45,456 bases of DNA from Parafrankia elaeagni. Lineage in GTDB: Bacteria; Actinomycetota; Actinomycetes; Frankiales; Frankiaceae. Every line of letters begins with the position of its first letter. Position 1 is the first letter of the stretch. The notes under the pieces are model-generated. The model was not told the DNA's origin. It made no database searches and saw nothing but the letters and a program-made list of their open reading frames with translations. The position numbers and the translations under genes are program-made. Shown here in pieces: positions 16,977 to 24,381 of this stretch. The DNA lies in the NCBI RefSeq assembly GCF_000374165.1, contig NZ_KB893746.1:1-45456 (forward strand). Reading direction: 5' to 3'.

Positions 16977-17141
16977 ATGAGCAGCGGTCTTCCACAGTCC
17001 CTGAAGGATCTGGTCGCATCCGGCCCGTCGGCGCACCTGAGCACCATCAACGCGGACGGAAGTCCCCAGGTCTCGGTCATGGTCCCCTATTCGGTGCAGC
17101 GTATCGGCGGTGTCGGCCCCTGGGCCCCGTCCTCGAAGTAG
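16977..17141 (+). pseudogene. PPOX-class (F420/FMN pyridoxamine oxidase-like) gene with internal deletion
   Basis: Starts well: AAGGAG at 16964-16969 then ATG, giving MSSGLPQSLKDLVASGPSAH and STINADGSPQVSV, the standard N-terminus of actinobacterial PPOX-class F420-dependent proteins. After about 35 residues it jumps to PYSVQRIGGVGPWAPSSK, which looks like the usual C-terminal end of the same family. Only 54 codons remain where 130-150 are normal, so the central flavin/F420-binding barrel is missing. The junction is in frame, so a short peptide could still be made. Either a real deletion or an assembly collapse. Confidence 0.7.
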
Positions 17142-17171
17142 GGCACGGACAGCAGGGCGACAATAGGTGCC

Positions 17172-17515
17172 ATGGCAATGGACAGAGAGCTTTTCCTGGA
17201 TGTCGCCGCGTCGACGGCGCCGTCCGAGACCTGCCCGGGCGCCTGGCGGCGGAGCCGGCCGGGCGGCTCGTGAGCTTCGCGTCGATGGTGCTGTCCCTGG
17301 ACGACTTCCTGGCCACCCGCATCCTCGAGATCGCCGTCCACTCGGACGACCTGGCGGTGAGCGTGGACGTCCCGACACCGGCGCTGCCCGTGCCGGCGAC
17401 AGACGCCGTCCTGGCCCTGCTGACCCGTCTGGCGGCGCACCGGCACGGGCCGACGGCCGTCCTGCGGGCCTTCAGCCGGGCCGAGCGCGCACCCACGACG
17501 ATCACGGCGATCTGA
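17172..17515 (+). pseudogene. Maleylpyruvate isomerase-family (mycothiol/DinB-like) gene, internally deleted and frameshifted
   Basis: The ATG at 17172 gives MAMDRELFLDVAAS, the typical N-terminus of mycothiol-dependent maleylpyruvate isomerase-like proteins. The rest of the metal-binding DinB-like part is gone. From about 17200, in a different frame, the C-terminal part resumes: FASMVLSLDDFLATRILEI, VHSDDLAVSVDVPTPALP, then RLAAHRHGPTAVLRAFSRAE to a stop at 17513-17515. Roughly 100 of about 200 residues are missing and the two ends are out of frame, so it is a pseudogene unless the assembly is wrong. Confidence 0.75.
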
Positions 17516-17573
17516 CTGCCACTCTGTCCCCTTCGACCGCGAATGGGCGGCCTACTGAGGTAAGCACTGATTC

Positions 17574-18428
17574 GTGCAGCCTCTCCAGGTCGTCATCGTT
17601 CACCGCAACCAGCCGGCGCGCCTCGTCGACACGATCGACGCCTTCCGTGCCCAGGACGTCCCCGTCACGATCACGGTCGTCGACAACGGCTCGGAGGCCG
17701 TGCCGGCGGTCGAGGCCGCCGATGTCGCGGTCGTGCTGGCCGGCAGCAACCTGGGCTTCGGTCCGGCGGCCAACATCGGCTACCGCCGGTTCCTCGCCGA
17801 CGGCGACGCGGGCGAATGGGTGGTGCTCGCGCCGCACGACGCGCTGCCCGAGCCGACCTGTCTGAGCAACATGCTGAGCGTGCTCGCCGAGCACCCACGC
17901 GCGGGGCTGGCCTGCGCGGACGTCGGTGACGGCGCGACACCGGTCATCGACCCCTACTTCGGCGGGATCCTCGTCCCGGCCCGCGTCGAGCAGGGATGGG
18001 AGCCGGTCGGCCACCCGCACGGGACGCTGATGCTCGCCCGGCGCTCCTGCCTCGACGAGGTCGGGATCTTCGACGAGCGCTACTTCGCCTACTGCGAGGA
18101 GGCGGACCTCGCGCTGCGGGCGACTGCCGCCGGCTGGGAGTCCGGCCTTGTGCGGGGTGCGATGGTCCGGAACCCGTCGGTCGGCTCGGCCTCGGCGTCG
18201 ATCGACTACCTGCAGCTGCGCAACACGCTGCTGCTCGTGCGGGAGCACTCCGGCCGTTACCACGTGTTCATCCGGCTCTGTATCGCGCTGTGGCACCTGG
18301 CGTCGGGCGCGGTCGTCCCGGCCCGGCGCGGGCCCTACTGGAACGTGGAAGGACGCCTGCGCGGCCTCCTCGACTTCCTCCGCGGGCGTTTCGGCCCGCC
18401 ACCCCCGCACCTGTTCGCCAAGCGCTGA
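17574..18428 (+). CDS. GT2-family glycosyltransferase (rhamnosyltransferase-like)
   Basis: 284 residues from GTG 17574, with GAGGTAAG upstream at 17557-17564. It has the GT-A nucleotide-sugar fold: VVIVHRNQPARL, VVDNGSE, the AGSNLGFGPAANIGYRRFL segment seen in rhamnosyltransferase-like GT2 enzymes, a catalytic-loop region FDERYFAYCEEADLALRA with the conserved acidic pair, and no TM segment. Probably transfers an activated sugar to a cell-wall or surface glycan; donor and acceptor cannot be read. Stands alone downstream of the two broken genes. Confidence 0.9.
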   Translation: MQPLQVVIVHRNQPARLVDTIDAFRAQDVPVTITVVDNGSEAVPAVEAADVAVVLAGSNLGFGPAANIGYRRFLADGDAGEWVVLAPHDALPEPTCLSNMLSVLAEHPRAGLACADVGDGATPVIDPYFGGILVPARVEQGWEPVGHPHGTLMLARRSCLDEVGIFDERYFAYCEEADLALRATAAGWESGLVRGAMVRNPSVGSASASIDYLQLRNTLLLVREHSGRYHVFIRLCIALWHLASGAVVPARRGPYWNVEGRLRGLLDFLRGRFGPPPPHLFAKR

Positions 18429-18511
18429 CGGGCTGCCCTACGCCCGGCGCGACCGGGGCAGGCAGCCCACCGCCAGGCGGGCTCACCGCCACGGCCCTAC
18501 CGGAAGGGGCC

Positions 18512-18703
18512 CTATCGGAAGGGGCCGGTGTCGCCCTCGAGCAGCCAGGCCTCGATGTCGTGCGCCCGCCACCGGTCGAAGTGCGGCTCGGACTGGACGG
18601 GCCGGGGAAAACCGTCGCGGGCGCACAGCCGGCGGGCCCGCTCGACCGAGATCGACAACCGCCGGGCGATGTCCGCGGTTGTCCACAGATCGCCGGCCGT
18701 CAT
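18512..18703 (-). CDS. Small helix-turn-helix protein (AlpA/excisionase-like)
   Basis: 63 residues from ATG 18703. It reads LWTTADIARRLSISVERARR, then a wing-like FPRPVQSEPHFDRWRAHDIE, matching MerR/AlpA-type HTH_17 DNA-binding proteins whose winged helix fills the whole chain. The stop falls inside a 15-bp direct duplication (GGCCCTAYCGGAAGG twice). Excisionase-like proteins often mark mobile elements, but none is evident here; it may be a stand-alone regulator. Confidence 0.7.
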   Translation of the reverse strand: MTAGDLWTTADIARRLSISVERARRLCARDGFPRPVQSEPHFDRWRAHDIEAWLLEGDTGPFR

Positions 18704-18904
18704 GCCTCCATCGTACGGCGGGGCGGCAGGGCGGCGCTGCGGAGCATCCCGCCCAGACCCGCCCCGGCGATCGTCCGGTTCCCGGCACGGTGGGCGGAAC
18801 ACGGAGGCAGCGTGCTCCCGCCTGGCACCCGTGACCGGGGGGTGTACGGTGGTCCCGTTGCTCTTCTCCTTGGTGCCGCCGGTCACCAGTACAGGATGGC
18901 ATCA

Positions 18905-18929
18905 CGATGATCGCCAATCGCGATCATCG
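18905..18929 (+). promoter_or_regulatory. 10-bp hairpin in the leader of the cold-shock gene
   Basis: CGATGATCGC (18905-18914) and GCGATCATCG (18920-18929) form a perfect stem with the 5-nt loop CAATC, ending 55 bp before the csp GTG. Cold-shock mRNAs commonly have structured, temperature-responsive leaders; a protein-binding operator is the alternative. Confidence 0.5.
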
Positions 18930-18984
18930 GCGTAACGCCGGGACACCACGCGGGTGTGCCGCAGCAGGGGAACGAGGAAAGAAC

Positions 18985-19188
18985 GTGTCCGAAGGTACTG
19001 TCAAGTGGTTCAACGCCGAGAAGGGCTTCGGCTTCATCACGGTTGACGGCGGAGGCCCCGACGTCTTTGCCCACTTCTCCTCGATCGTTGGAGACGGCTA
19101 CAAGTCTCTCGAAGAGGGTCAGCGCGTCTCCTTCAACATCGAGCAGGGCCAGAAGGGCCCGCAGGCCGCCCAGGTGCAGCCTCTCTAG
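18985..19188 (+). CDS. csp: Cold-shock protein, CspA family
   Basis: 67 residues from GTG 18985 with GAGGAAAG at 18974-18981. A single cold-shock OB-fold: RNP1 KGFGFITV and RNP2 DVFAHFSSI are intact, with the usual opening [12 protein letters not shown]. Binds single-stranded nucleic acid as an RNA chaperone. Monocistronic: preceded by a hairpin leader and followed by a terminator hairpin. Its codon use includes more A/T-ending codons (AAGTCT, GGTACT) than its neighbours, as is common in highly expressed csp genes. Confidence 0.97.
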   Translation: MSEGTVKWFNAEKGFGFITVDGGGPDVFAHFSSIVGDGYKSLEEGQRVSFNIEQGQKGPQAAQVQPL

Positions 19189-19202
19189 ACCTTGACGGAT
19201 TG

Positions 19203-19233
19203 CCGCGAGCCCGTGTTGGGACCGGGCTCGCGG
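19203..19233 (+). terminator. Terminator after the cold-shock gene
   Basis: CCGCGAGCCCG (19203-19213) and CGGGCTCGCGG (19223-19233) form a perfect 11-bp stem with a 9-nt loop, 14 bp after the csp stop. Confidence 0.75.
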
Positions 19234-19985
19234 CCTTCCGCACGAAAAGTCCCATAAGGCCGCACCAGGCCTGACCACGACAGGGTGGCAACCGGCCCAC
19301 CCGTGTCGAGTTTTTGCCTGGGCTCTCGCCAGGTCGGTGACTGCTGCGGTAGTTCAACCGCCGATCAGTACCGTCGTTCCCAAGGGGAATTACGGTCGAG
19401 TACCGGCCGAAGGCCAGTCTTTTCCCGGCAGACGTGGTCATTACCGTCTGCCGGTAGGTGAACACCGCCGCCCTTCGGGCGCTGGTCCGTGCCGTCGAGC
19501 TGTAGTCCGCCGCGGCCGACGACCAGCGGGACCTTGCCGGGGGCTACGCCGGCCTGTGTGATCGAGGCACCCGTTGGCCCAGCCGCGGAGAGCCGTCACC
19601 AGCGCCGCATCTTGCCATGCCGTCACCAGCGCCGCATCTTGCCATGACGGTTCCGTGAGCTCCGTTCCGTGAGCTCCGTCGCCGGGCCTCGCGCCACCGC
19701 CGACCTCCTCGCCGGACGGCCACGATGACCGGGGCTGGGGCACCTCGCGCGACGCCGCGACCTCCGACGCCGCGACCTCCGCCGCCGCCGCTGCGCGGGG
19801 CGGGGCGGCGTCCCCACAGCTGGGTGTTACGAACCGCGGACGGATGCCCCGGAGCGTGGGAAAGGAACCTGCGGCGTCGGTAGCTTCCGCGTCGGCGGGG
19901 GTCGAGCGCGGCCCGGATCCCGCCGGAGCCGGGCCACAGCGAGCGATCCCGGGACCAGCTCGGATGGCGATGACGGGAGACGGAT
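19234..19985. other. Gene-poor stretch with short duplications
   Basis: No frame here has the codon bias or motifs of a real gene. It contains several recent tandem duplications: 27 bp at 19592-19645, 14 bp at 19651-19678, 15 bp at 19751-19780. A short plus-strand piece near 19460-19530 reads like a decayed gene end, but I cannot name it. Confidence 0.6.
19592..19645. repeat. 27-bp perfect tandem duplication
   Basis: The unit beginning GCCGTCACCAGCGCCGC occurs at 19592-19618 and again, unchanged, at 19619-19645 in the gene-poor stretch. Confidence 0.95.
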
Positions 19986-20792
19986 GTGACCGGCGCGGAA
20001 ATCGGTGTGATCGGCGGAAGCGGCTTCTACTCGCTGTTCGACGGGATGACGGACGTCGCCGTGACGACCCCGTACGGGGACCCCAGCGACGTGGTCGCGG
20101 TCGGGGAGGTCGGCGGCCGGACGGTCGCGTTCCTGCCCCGGCACGGCCGGGGCCACCGGCATCCGGCGCACACGGTCAACTACCGGGCGAACCTGTGGGC
20201 GCTGCGCAGCCTCGGGGTCCGGCAGGTGATCGCCCCGGCCGCGGTCGGGAGCCTGCGCCCCGAGCTCACGGCCGGCACCGTCGTCCTGCCCGACCAGCTG
20301 GTCGACCGGACGTCCGGTCGACCGCAGACCTACTACGACTCCGGCGCGGCGCACGTCTCCTTCGCGGACCCGTACTGTCCGGCGGGCCGCTCGGCGGTGC
20401 TCAAGGCCGGCGCCGACAGCGGCCGGCCACTGGTCGACGGCGCGACGATGGTGGTGGTGCAGGGCCCGCGTTTCTCGACCCGGGCCGAATCCCGCTGGTT
20501 CGCCGCGCAGGGGTGGTCGCTGGTCAACATGACCGGACATCCGGAGGCCGTCCTCGCCCGGGAGCTTGCGCTCTGCTACACGACGATCGCGCTGGTCACC
20601 GACTACGACGCGGGCGTGGACGCCGCCTCGGCCGTCAGCCAGGCCGAGGTCTTCGAGGTGTTCGAACGCAACATCGAGCTGGTGCGCGACCTGGTGTGCC
20701 GGGTCATCCCGACGCTGCCGTCGACGTCCGCGCGGTCGTGCCCGTGCCCGGCCGCGCTGGACGGCCTGACGCTCCCCGTCGACCTGCCCTGA
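19986..20792 (+). CDS. mtnP: S-methyl-5'-thioadenosine/thioinosine phosphorylase (PNP/MTAP family)
   Basis: 268 residues from GTG 19986 (an ATG overlaps out of frame at 19984). PNP/UDP phosphorylase fold with IGVIGGSGFY at the N-terminus (phosphate loop), LPRHGRGHRHPAHTVNYRAN, the family signature region QGPRFSTRAESRWF and the purine/ribose site NMTGHPEAVLARELALCY. Cleaves methylthioadenosine to adenine and methylthioribose-1-phosphate in sulfur salvage; a thioinosine-preferring variant cannot be excluded. The last 89 bp overlap the convergent glycosyltransferase gene. Confidence 0.93.
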   Translation: MTGAEIGVIGGSGFYSLFDGMTDVAVTTPYGDPSDVVAVGEVGGRTVAFLPRHGRGHRHPAHTVNYRANLWALRSLGVRQVIAPAAVGSLRPELTAGTVVLPDQLVDRTSGRPQTYYDSGAAHVSFADPYCPAGRSAVLKAGADSGRPLVDGATMVVVQGPRFSTRAESRWFAAQGWSLVNMTGHPEAVLARELALCYTTIALVTDYDAGVDAASAVSQAEVFEVFERNIELVRDLVCRVIPTLPSTSARSCPCPAALDGLTLPVDLP

Positions 20793-22371
20793 CCCTGACG
20801 CTGACCCGCGCGATGCTGACGCCGAGCACGACGAGCGCCCCGACGACGTAGCCGCCGGGGCGGGTGATCCGGTCGGCGAGCGCGAGATCGGTGAACAGCG
20901 CCATGTAGAGGACGTAGGGCGCCGCGGCCACCGCCAGCCACTCCGGGCGCCGGGCGAGCACCGCCAGCGCCACCAGCGGTATCCCGTACCAGGGCTGGGC
21001 CGGGGTGGCGAGCAGGAAGGCCGCGCCCAGCAGCCGGAGCGCGCCGAGCTCCGCGCTGACCCTGGCCGGATCGGCGCGCCAAACCGCCGCGGCGACCCCG
21101 GCGAGGACGACTCCCGCGGCGAGCTTGGCGGACGTCCCGGACAGGCCGACCAGGCCCAGCAGCAGGAACCGGTGGCCGTCCTGGTAGCCCTCGACCGACA
21201 GGTATCGGGGCAGGAAGCCGACGACGTCCGGGCCGACGGCGAGCACATGCGGCAGGTACGACAGCGCGACGACGGCGACGGCGGTGCCCCCGACCGCCAG
21301 TGTCCGGCGGCGCGCGGCGGCGACGAGCAGCAACGCCGGGTAGAGCTTCACCGCGACCGCCGCGCCCAGCAACGCCCCGGCGGCGACACCGACCCGCGCC
21401 GCGGTGCCGCTGGCGGTCTGTGCCCCGGCGCCGCCGGTCTGTGCCCTGGCGCCGCCGGCCTGTGTCCTGGTGCCGCCGATGCCCGTCCCGTCGGCGTCGC
21501 CGAACCGCGGGGGCCTGCGCAGCCACGGCCGGCCGGGCCGGGCCGGGCCGGCCGGACGTCGCGCGAGCAGCGCGCAGGCTCCGACGGCGAACAACGCCGC
21601 GAGCACGTCGACATGGGCGTCCATGCCCGCGTCGAGCCCGGCGGACGGCGCCCAGGCGTAGGCGGCGGCGTACCCGACCGGATGCCCACGTCCCGCGAGG
21701 ACCCGGACGAGCAGGCCGGTCAGCGCCAGCGAGACCAGCGCCCCGTAGAGCTGGACCTTGTTCTCCCGGGGCGGCCCCGGCAGGTAGTGGACCGCGGTGA
21801 AGTAGGCCTGCGCGACGGGCGGGTAGATCGTGTGCGCCTGCGGGTAGTTGAGCCTCGTGCAGCCCGGGCCGCGGTTGATCTCGGCGCAGGCGGCGTCGTC
21901 CGGCCAGAGCCAGTCGTCCCGCAGGTGCGCCAGCTCGGGGGAGCTGGTCGGGTGGCGGTACGGGTCGATCCCGGCGGCCTGGACCCGGCCGTCCCAGCTG
22001 TAGCGGTACAGGTCGTCGCTCATCCGCGGGCCCGCGCCGATGGCGAGCACATGCACCGCGACGGCGCCCGTGAGTAGCAGCCAGACCGTGGCCCGCCGGG
22101 AGCCGGCGCGTACCAGCAGCCAGGTCCCGAGCGCGGCCACCGCCCACCAGGCGAGTGCCAGGTACAGCACCGCGGGCGGGCCGGGCAGCGGGCCCGGCTG
22201 CGCGATGACCGCGCTCTCCAGCGCGAGCGCACCGGCGAGGGCGCCGGCCGCCGCGACGAGAGCCCACCGCCGCCGTCCGGCTCCTGGTACGGGTCCCTTC
22301 ACGGGTCCCGTACCGGCGGCTGGTCTGTCGGGTGCCGGCGCGGGCGCCTCGGAGTGCGGACGGATCGCCAT
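20704..22371 (-). CDS. GT-C membrane glycosyltransferase (MptB/GT87-like polyprenol-phosphomannose mannosyltransferase)
   Basis: 555 residues from ATG 22371, with about a dozen hydrophobic segments. In the first periplasmic loop it has the acidic GT-C signature SDDLYRYSWDGRVQAAGIDP and, later, TIYPPVAQAYFTAVHYL, a pattern of actinobacterial alpha-1,6-mannosyltransferase/DUF2029-type enzymes that use polyprenyl-phosphate sugars outside the membrane. A cytoplasmic insertion has a short repeat (TQAGGARAQTGGAGAQT). The Thr/Ala-rich C-terminal end is coded in antisense to the end of mtnP. It is divergent from the molybdoprotein gene (115-bp spacer), which suggests shared control with the adjoining envelope genes. 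Confidence 0.88.
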   Translation of the reverse strand: MAIRPHSEAPAPAPDRPAAGTGPVKGPVPGAGRRRWALVAAAGALAGALALESAVIAQPGPLPGPPAVLYLALAWWAVAALGTWLLVRAGSRRATVWLLLTGAVAVHVLAIGAGPRMSDDLYRYSWDGRVQAAGIDPYRHPTSSPELAHLRDDWLWPDDAACAEINRGPGCTRLNYPQAHTIYPPVAQAYFTAVHYLPGPPRENKVQLYGALVSLALTGLLVRVLAGRGHPVGYAAAYAWAPSAGLDAGMDAHVDVLAALFAVGACALLARRPAGPARPGRPWLRRPPRFGDADGTGIGGTRTQAGGARAQTGGAGAQTASGTAARVGVAAGALLGAAVAVKLYPALLLVAAARRRTLAVGGTAVAVVALSYLPHVLAVGPDVVGFLPRYLSVEGYQDGHRFLLLGLVGLSGTSAKLAAGVVLAGVAAAVWRADPARVSAELGALRLLGAAFLLATPAQPWYGIPLVALAVLARRPEWLAVAAAPYVLYMALFTDLALADRITRPGGYVVGALVVLGVSIARVSVRVRAGRRGASGRPARPGTGTTARTSTAASG

Positions 22372-22486
22372 GGGGCCCCAGCCTGGCCGCGCCAGCCCGA
22401 GATGGCCCGTGCCCGGGCGGACGCTTCCGCGGACCGTAATGAGCCGGGCAGGTCCGGAAAGCCGACGTCCTGCCTACCGTGCGTGC

Positions 22487-23686
22487 ATGAACCTGCTCGA
22501 CCGCTCCTTTCCGTCGCCCCCTGAGCGGCTGCGGCGGGGCCCGCTGCGCGGTGACGCCTTCACCAGCCGCCTGCACGACCCGCGCGTCGCGTCGCTGCTG
22601 GGCCTGTGGCTCGGCGTGGCCTTCCTGACGGCGTTCCTGACCGGGCTGGTGTCGCACTTCATGCAGCACCCGCCGGGCCAGTTCGCCTGGTGGTCCAGGC
22701 CGGTGTGGTTCTACCGGCTGACCCAGGGCGTCCACGTCGCGGCGGGGCTGGCCTGCGTGCCGCTGCTGCTGGCGAAGCTGTGGACGGTCTACCCGCGGCT
22801 GTGGGAGTGGCCGCCGGTGCGCAACGCCGCCCACGCGCTCGAACGGATCTCGATCGTCCCGCTGATCGCCGGCGCGCTGTTCCAGCTCGCGACCGGGATC
22901 GCCAACATCGCCCAGTGGTACCAGTTCCGCTTCTTCTTCACGGTGACCCACTACTGGGTCGCCTGGATCACCATCGGCGCGCTGGTGGTGCACGTCGCCG
23001 CCAAACTGGCCGTCGTCCGGGCGAACGTGGGACGTCGCCGCGCCAGCCGGGCGCAGCTGACCGACCGGGTCAGCGAGCCCGAGCCGCCGGGCGAGGGGCT
23101 GTCCCGGCGCGGCTTCGGGATCGCGGTCGGCACCGCCGCCGGTGTGATCACGGTGTCGACCGCCGGCCAGTTCGTGCCCGGCGTCGGCGGCACCGTGCTG
23201 CTCTCGCCGCGCAGCCCGACTCTAGGGCCGCAGGGAGTACCGGTGAACCGCACCGCGGCCGCCGCCGGCGTCGTGGGGATCGCCCGGGACCCCGGGTACC
23301 GGCTCGAGGTCGTCGGCCCGCGCCCGTTCACCCTGACGCTGGCCGAGCTGCACGATCTCGGCCGCGCGACGTCCCGCCTGCCGATCACCTGCGTCGAGGG
23401 CTGGTCGGCCGACGCCACCTGGGACGGGGTGCGGCTGCGCGACCTGCTGGACCGGGCCGGCATCCCGGCCGACGCGAGCGTCCGGGCCGAGTCGCTGGAG
23501 GCACGCGGCGGCTACCGCACGAGCGAGGTCGCACCGCCGCACGCCCGTGATCACCTGACGCTGCTCGCGACCCGGTTGAACGGGGAGCTCCTCGACATCG
23601 AGCACGGTTACCCGGCCCGGCTGATCGCGCCGAACCGGCCGGGCGTCCTGCAGACCAAGTGGGTCCACCGGGTGGTGATGCTGTGA
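22487..23686 (+). CDS. Membrane molybdoprotein: cytochrome-b-like N-domain plus sulfite-oxidase-fold domain
   Basis: 399 residues from ATG 22487; the frame is open upstream but that part is antisense to the GT-C gene. Residues about 35-180 form four TM helices with paired histidines (H57, H83, H155, H169) suited to heme b. A fifth hydrophobic segment starts with a twin-arginine motif, SRRGFGIAVG (206-215), before the sulfite-oxidase-type Moco domain (about 260-399), whose Mo-ligand cysteine is Cys302 in LPITCVEGWSADATW. Family knowledge: such proteins insert their early helices by Sec and export the cofactor-loaded domain by Tat. The electron partner and substrate are unknown. Its stop overlaps the next start as GTGA. 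Confidence 0.9.
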   Translation: MNLLDRSFPSPPERLRRGPLRGDAFTSRLHDPRVASLLGLWLGVAFLTAFLTGLVSHFMQHPPGQFAWWSRPVWFYRLTQGVHVAAGLACVPLLLAKLWTVYPRLWEWPPVRNAAHALERISIVPLIAGALFQLATGIANIAQWYQFRFFFTVTHYWVAWITIGALVVHVAAKLAVVRANVGRRRASRAQLTDRVSEPEPPGEGLSRRGFGIAVGTAAGVITVSTAGQFVPGVGGTVLLSPRSPTLGPQGVPVNRTAAAAGVVGIARDPGYRLEVVGPRPFTLTLAELHDLGRATSRLPITCVEGWSADATWDGVRLRDLLDRAGIPADASVRAESLEARGGYRTSEVAPPHARDHLTLLATRLNGELLDIEHGYPARLIAPNRPGVLQTKWVHRVVML

Positions 23687-24381
23687 GCAGCGACGTGAGC
23701 GGCGACCTGAACGGCGACGTGAGCGGCAGTTCGAGCGGTGGCGGGCTGCGGCCCGGCCAGCCCGGCCAGCCCGGCCAGCCCGGCCAGCCCGGCCAGCCCG
23801 GCCGGGCTGGTCAGGTCGTGCGGGTCCTGCTCGTCTGCGCCGGACTCGCGGCGCTCGGCTACGGGCTCGCCGGCCTGTTCACCCACCCGCGACCGGTCAA
23901 TCTGCCGAACTCGACCCGATGGCTGGCCGGCGGGGTCCTGGTGCACGACCTCGTGCTGGTGCCGGCGACCATGCTGGTCGGGCTCGTCCTCGCCCGGTTC
24001 GTCCCGGCGCCGTACCGGGCCGTGGTGCAGGGTGCCCTGATCGTCTCGGCTTCCGTGGCGCTGATGTGTCTTCCGCTGTGGCTCGGCTACGGGGGCACAC
24101 CGGGAAACCCGACCACGAACCCGCTGCCCTACCGGCGCAACCTCGCCCTCGTGCTCGGGGTCGTGTGGGCCGCCGCCCTTGCGATCATGTTTCTTCGCGC
24201 GGTGCGGCAGGGCCGGGTGCGCGGCGACCAGGCCCGCGGCGCCCAGGCCCGCGGCCGCCGGATCTCAGGCGGCGAGGGGAAGCTCGACGACGAACCGGCA
24301 GCCACCGTCGATGTTGTGGACGGTCACGCCGCCACCGTGCGCCTCGACGATGCCGCGCACGATCGCCAGCCCGAGACCTGA
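23683..24381 (+). CDS. 4-TM membrane protein, partner of the molybdoprotein
   Basis: 232 residues from GTG 23683, which overlaps the molybdoprotein stop by 4 bp. After a Gly/Pro/Gln-rich N-terminus (five GQP repeats) come about four hydrophobic helices: VLLVCAGLAALGYGLAGLF, LVHDLVLVPATMLVGLVLA, LIVSASVALMCLPLWLG, LALVLGVVWAAALAIMFL. No named domain recognised. Translational coupling suggests it forms a complex with the molybdoprotein, perhaps for quinone or heme contact; this is inference. The last 117 bp (24265-24381) run antisense into the end of the convergent histidine kinase gene, so the C-terminal 39 residues are likely of low functional weight. Confidence 0.8.
   Translation: MSSDVSGDLNGDVSGSSSGGGLRPGQPGQPGQPGQPGQPGRAGQVVRVLLVCAGLAALGYGLAGLFTHPRPVNLPNSTRWLAGGVLVHDLVLVPATMLVGLVLARFVPAPYRAVVQGALIVSASVALMCLPLWLGYGGTPGNPTTNPLPYRRNLALVLGVVWAAALAIMFLRAVRQGRVRGDQARGAQARGRRISGGEGKLDDEPAATVDVVDGHAATVRLDDAAHDRQPET
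23755..23799. repeat. 9-bp tandem repeat, five copies
   Basis: GGCCAGCCC is repeated five times without change, encoding a Gly-Gln-Pro run ahead of the first TM helix. Confidence 0.95.

Noticed and set aside
18512-19188. Excisionase-like HTH plus csp as part of an integrated element
   Set aside because: No integrase, tRNA or attachment repeats are visible nearby.
18883-19278. Minus-strand frame across the cold-shock gene
   Set aside because: Antisense to a clear CspA gene and crossing its terminator.
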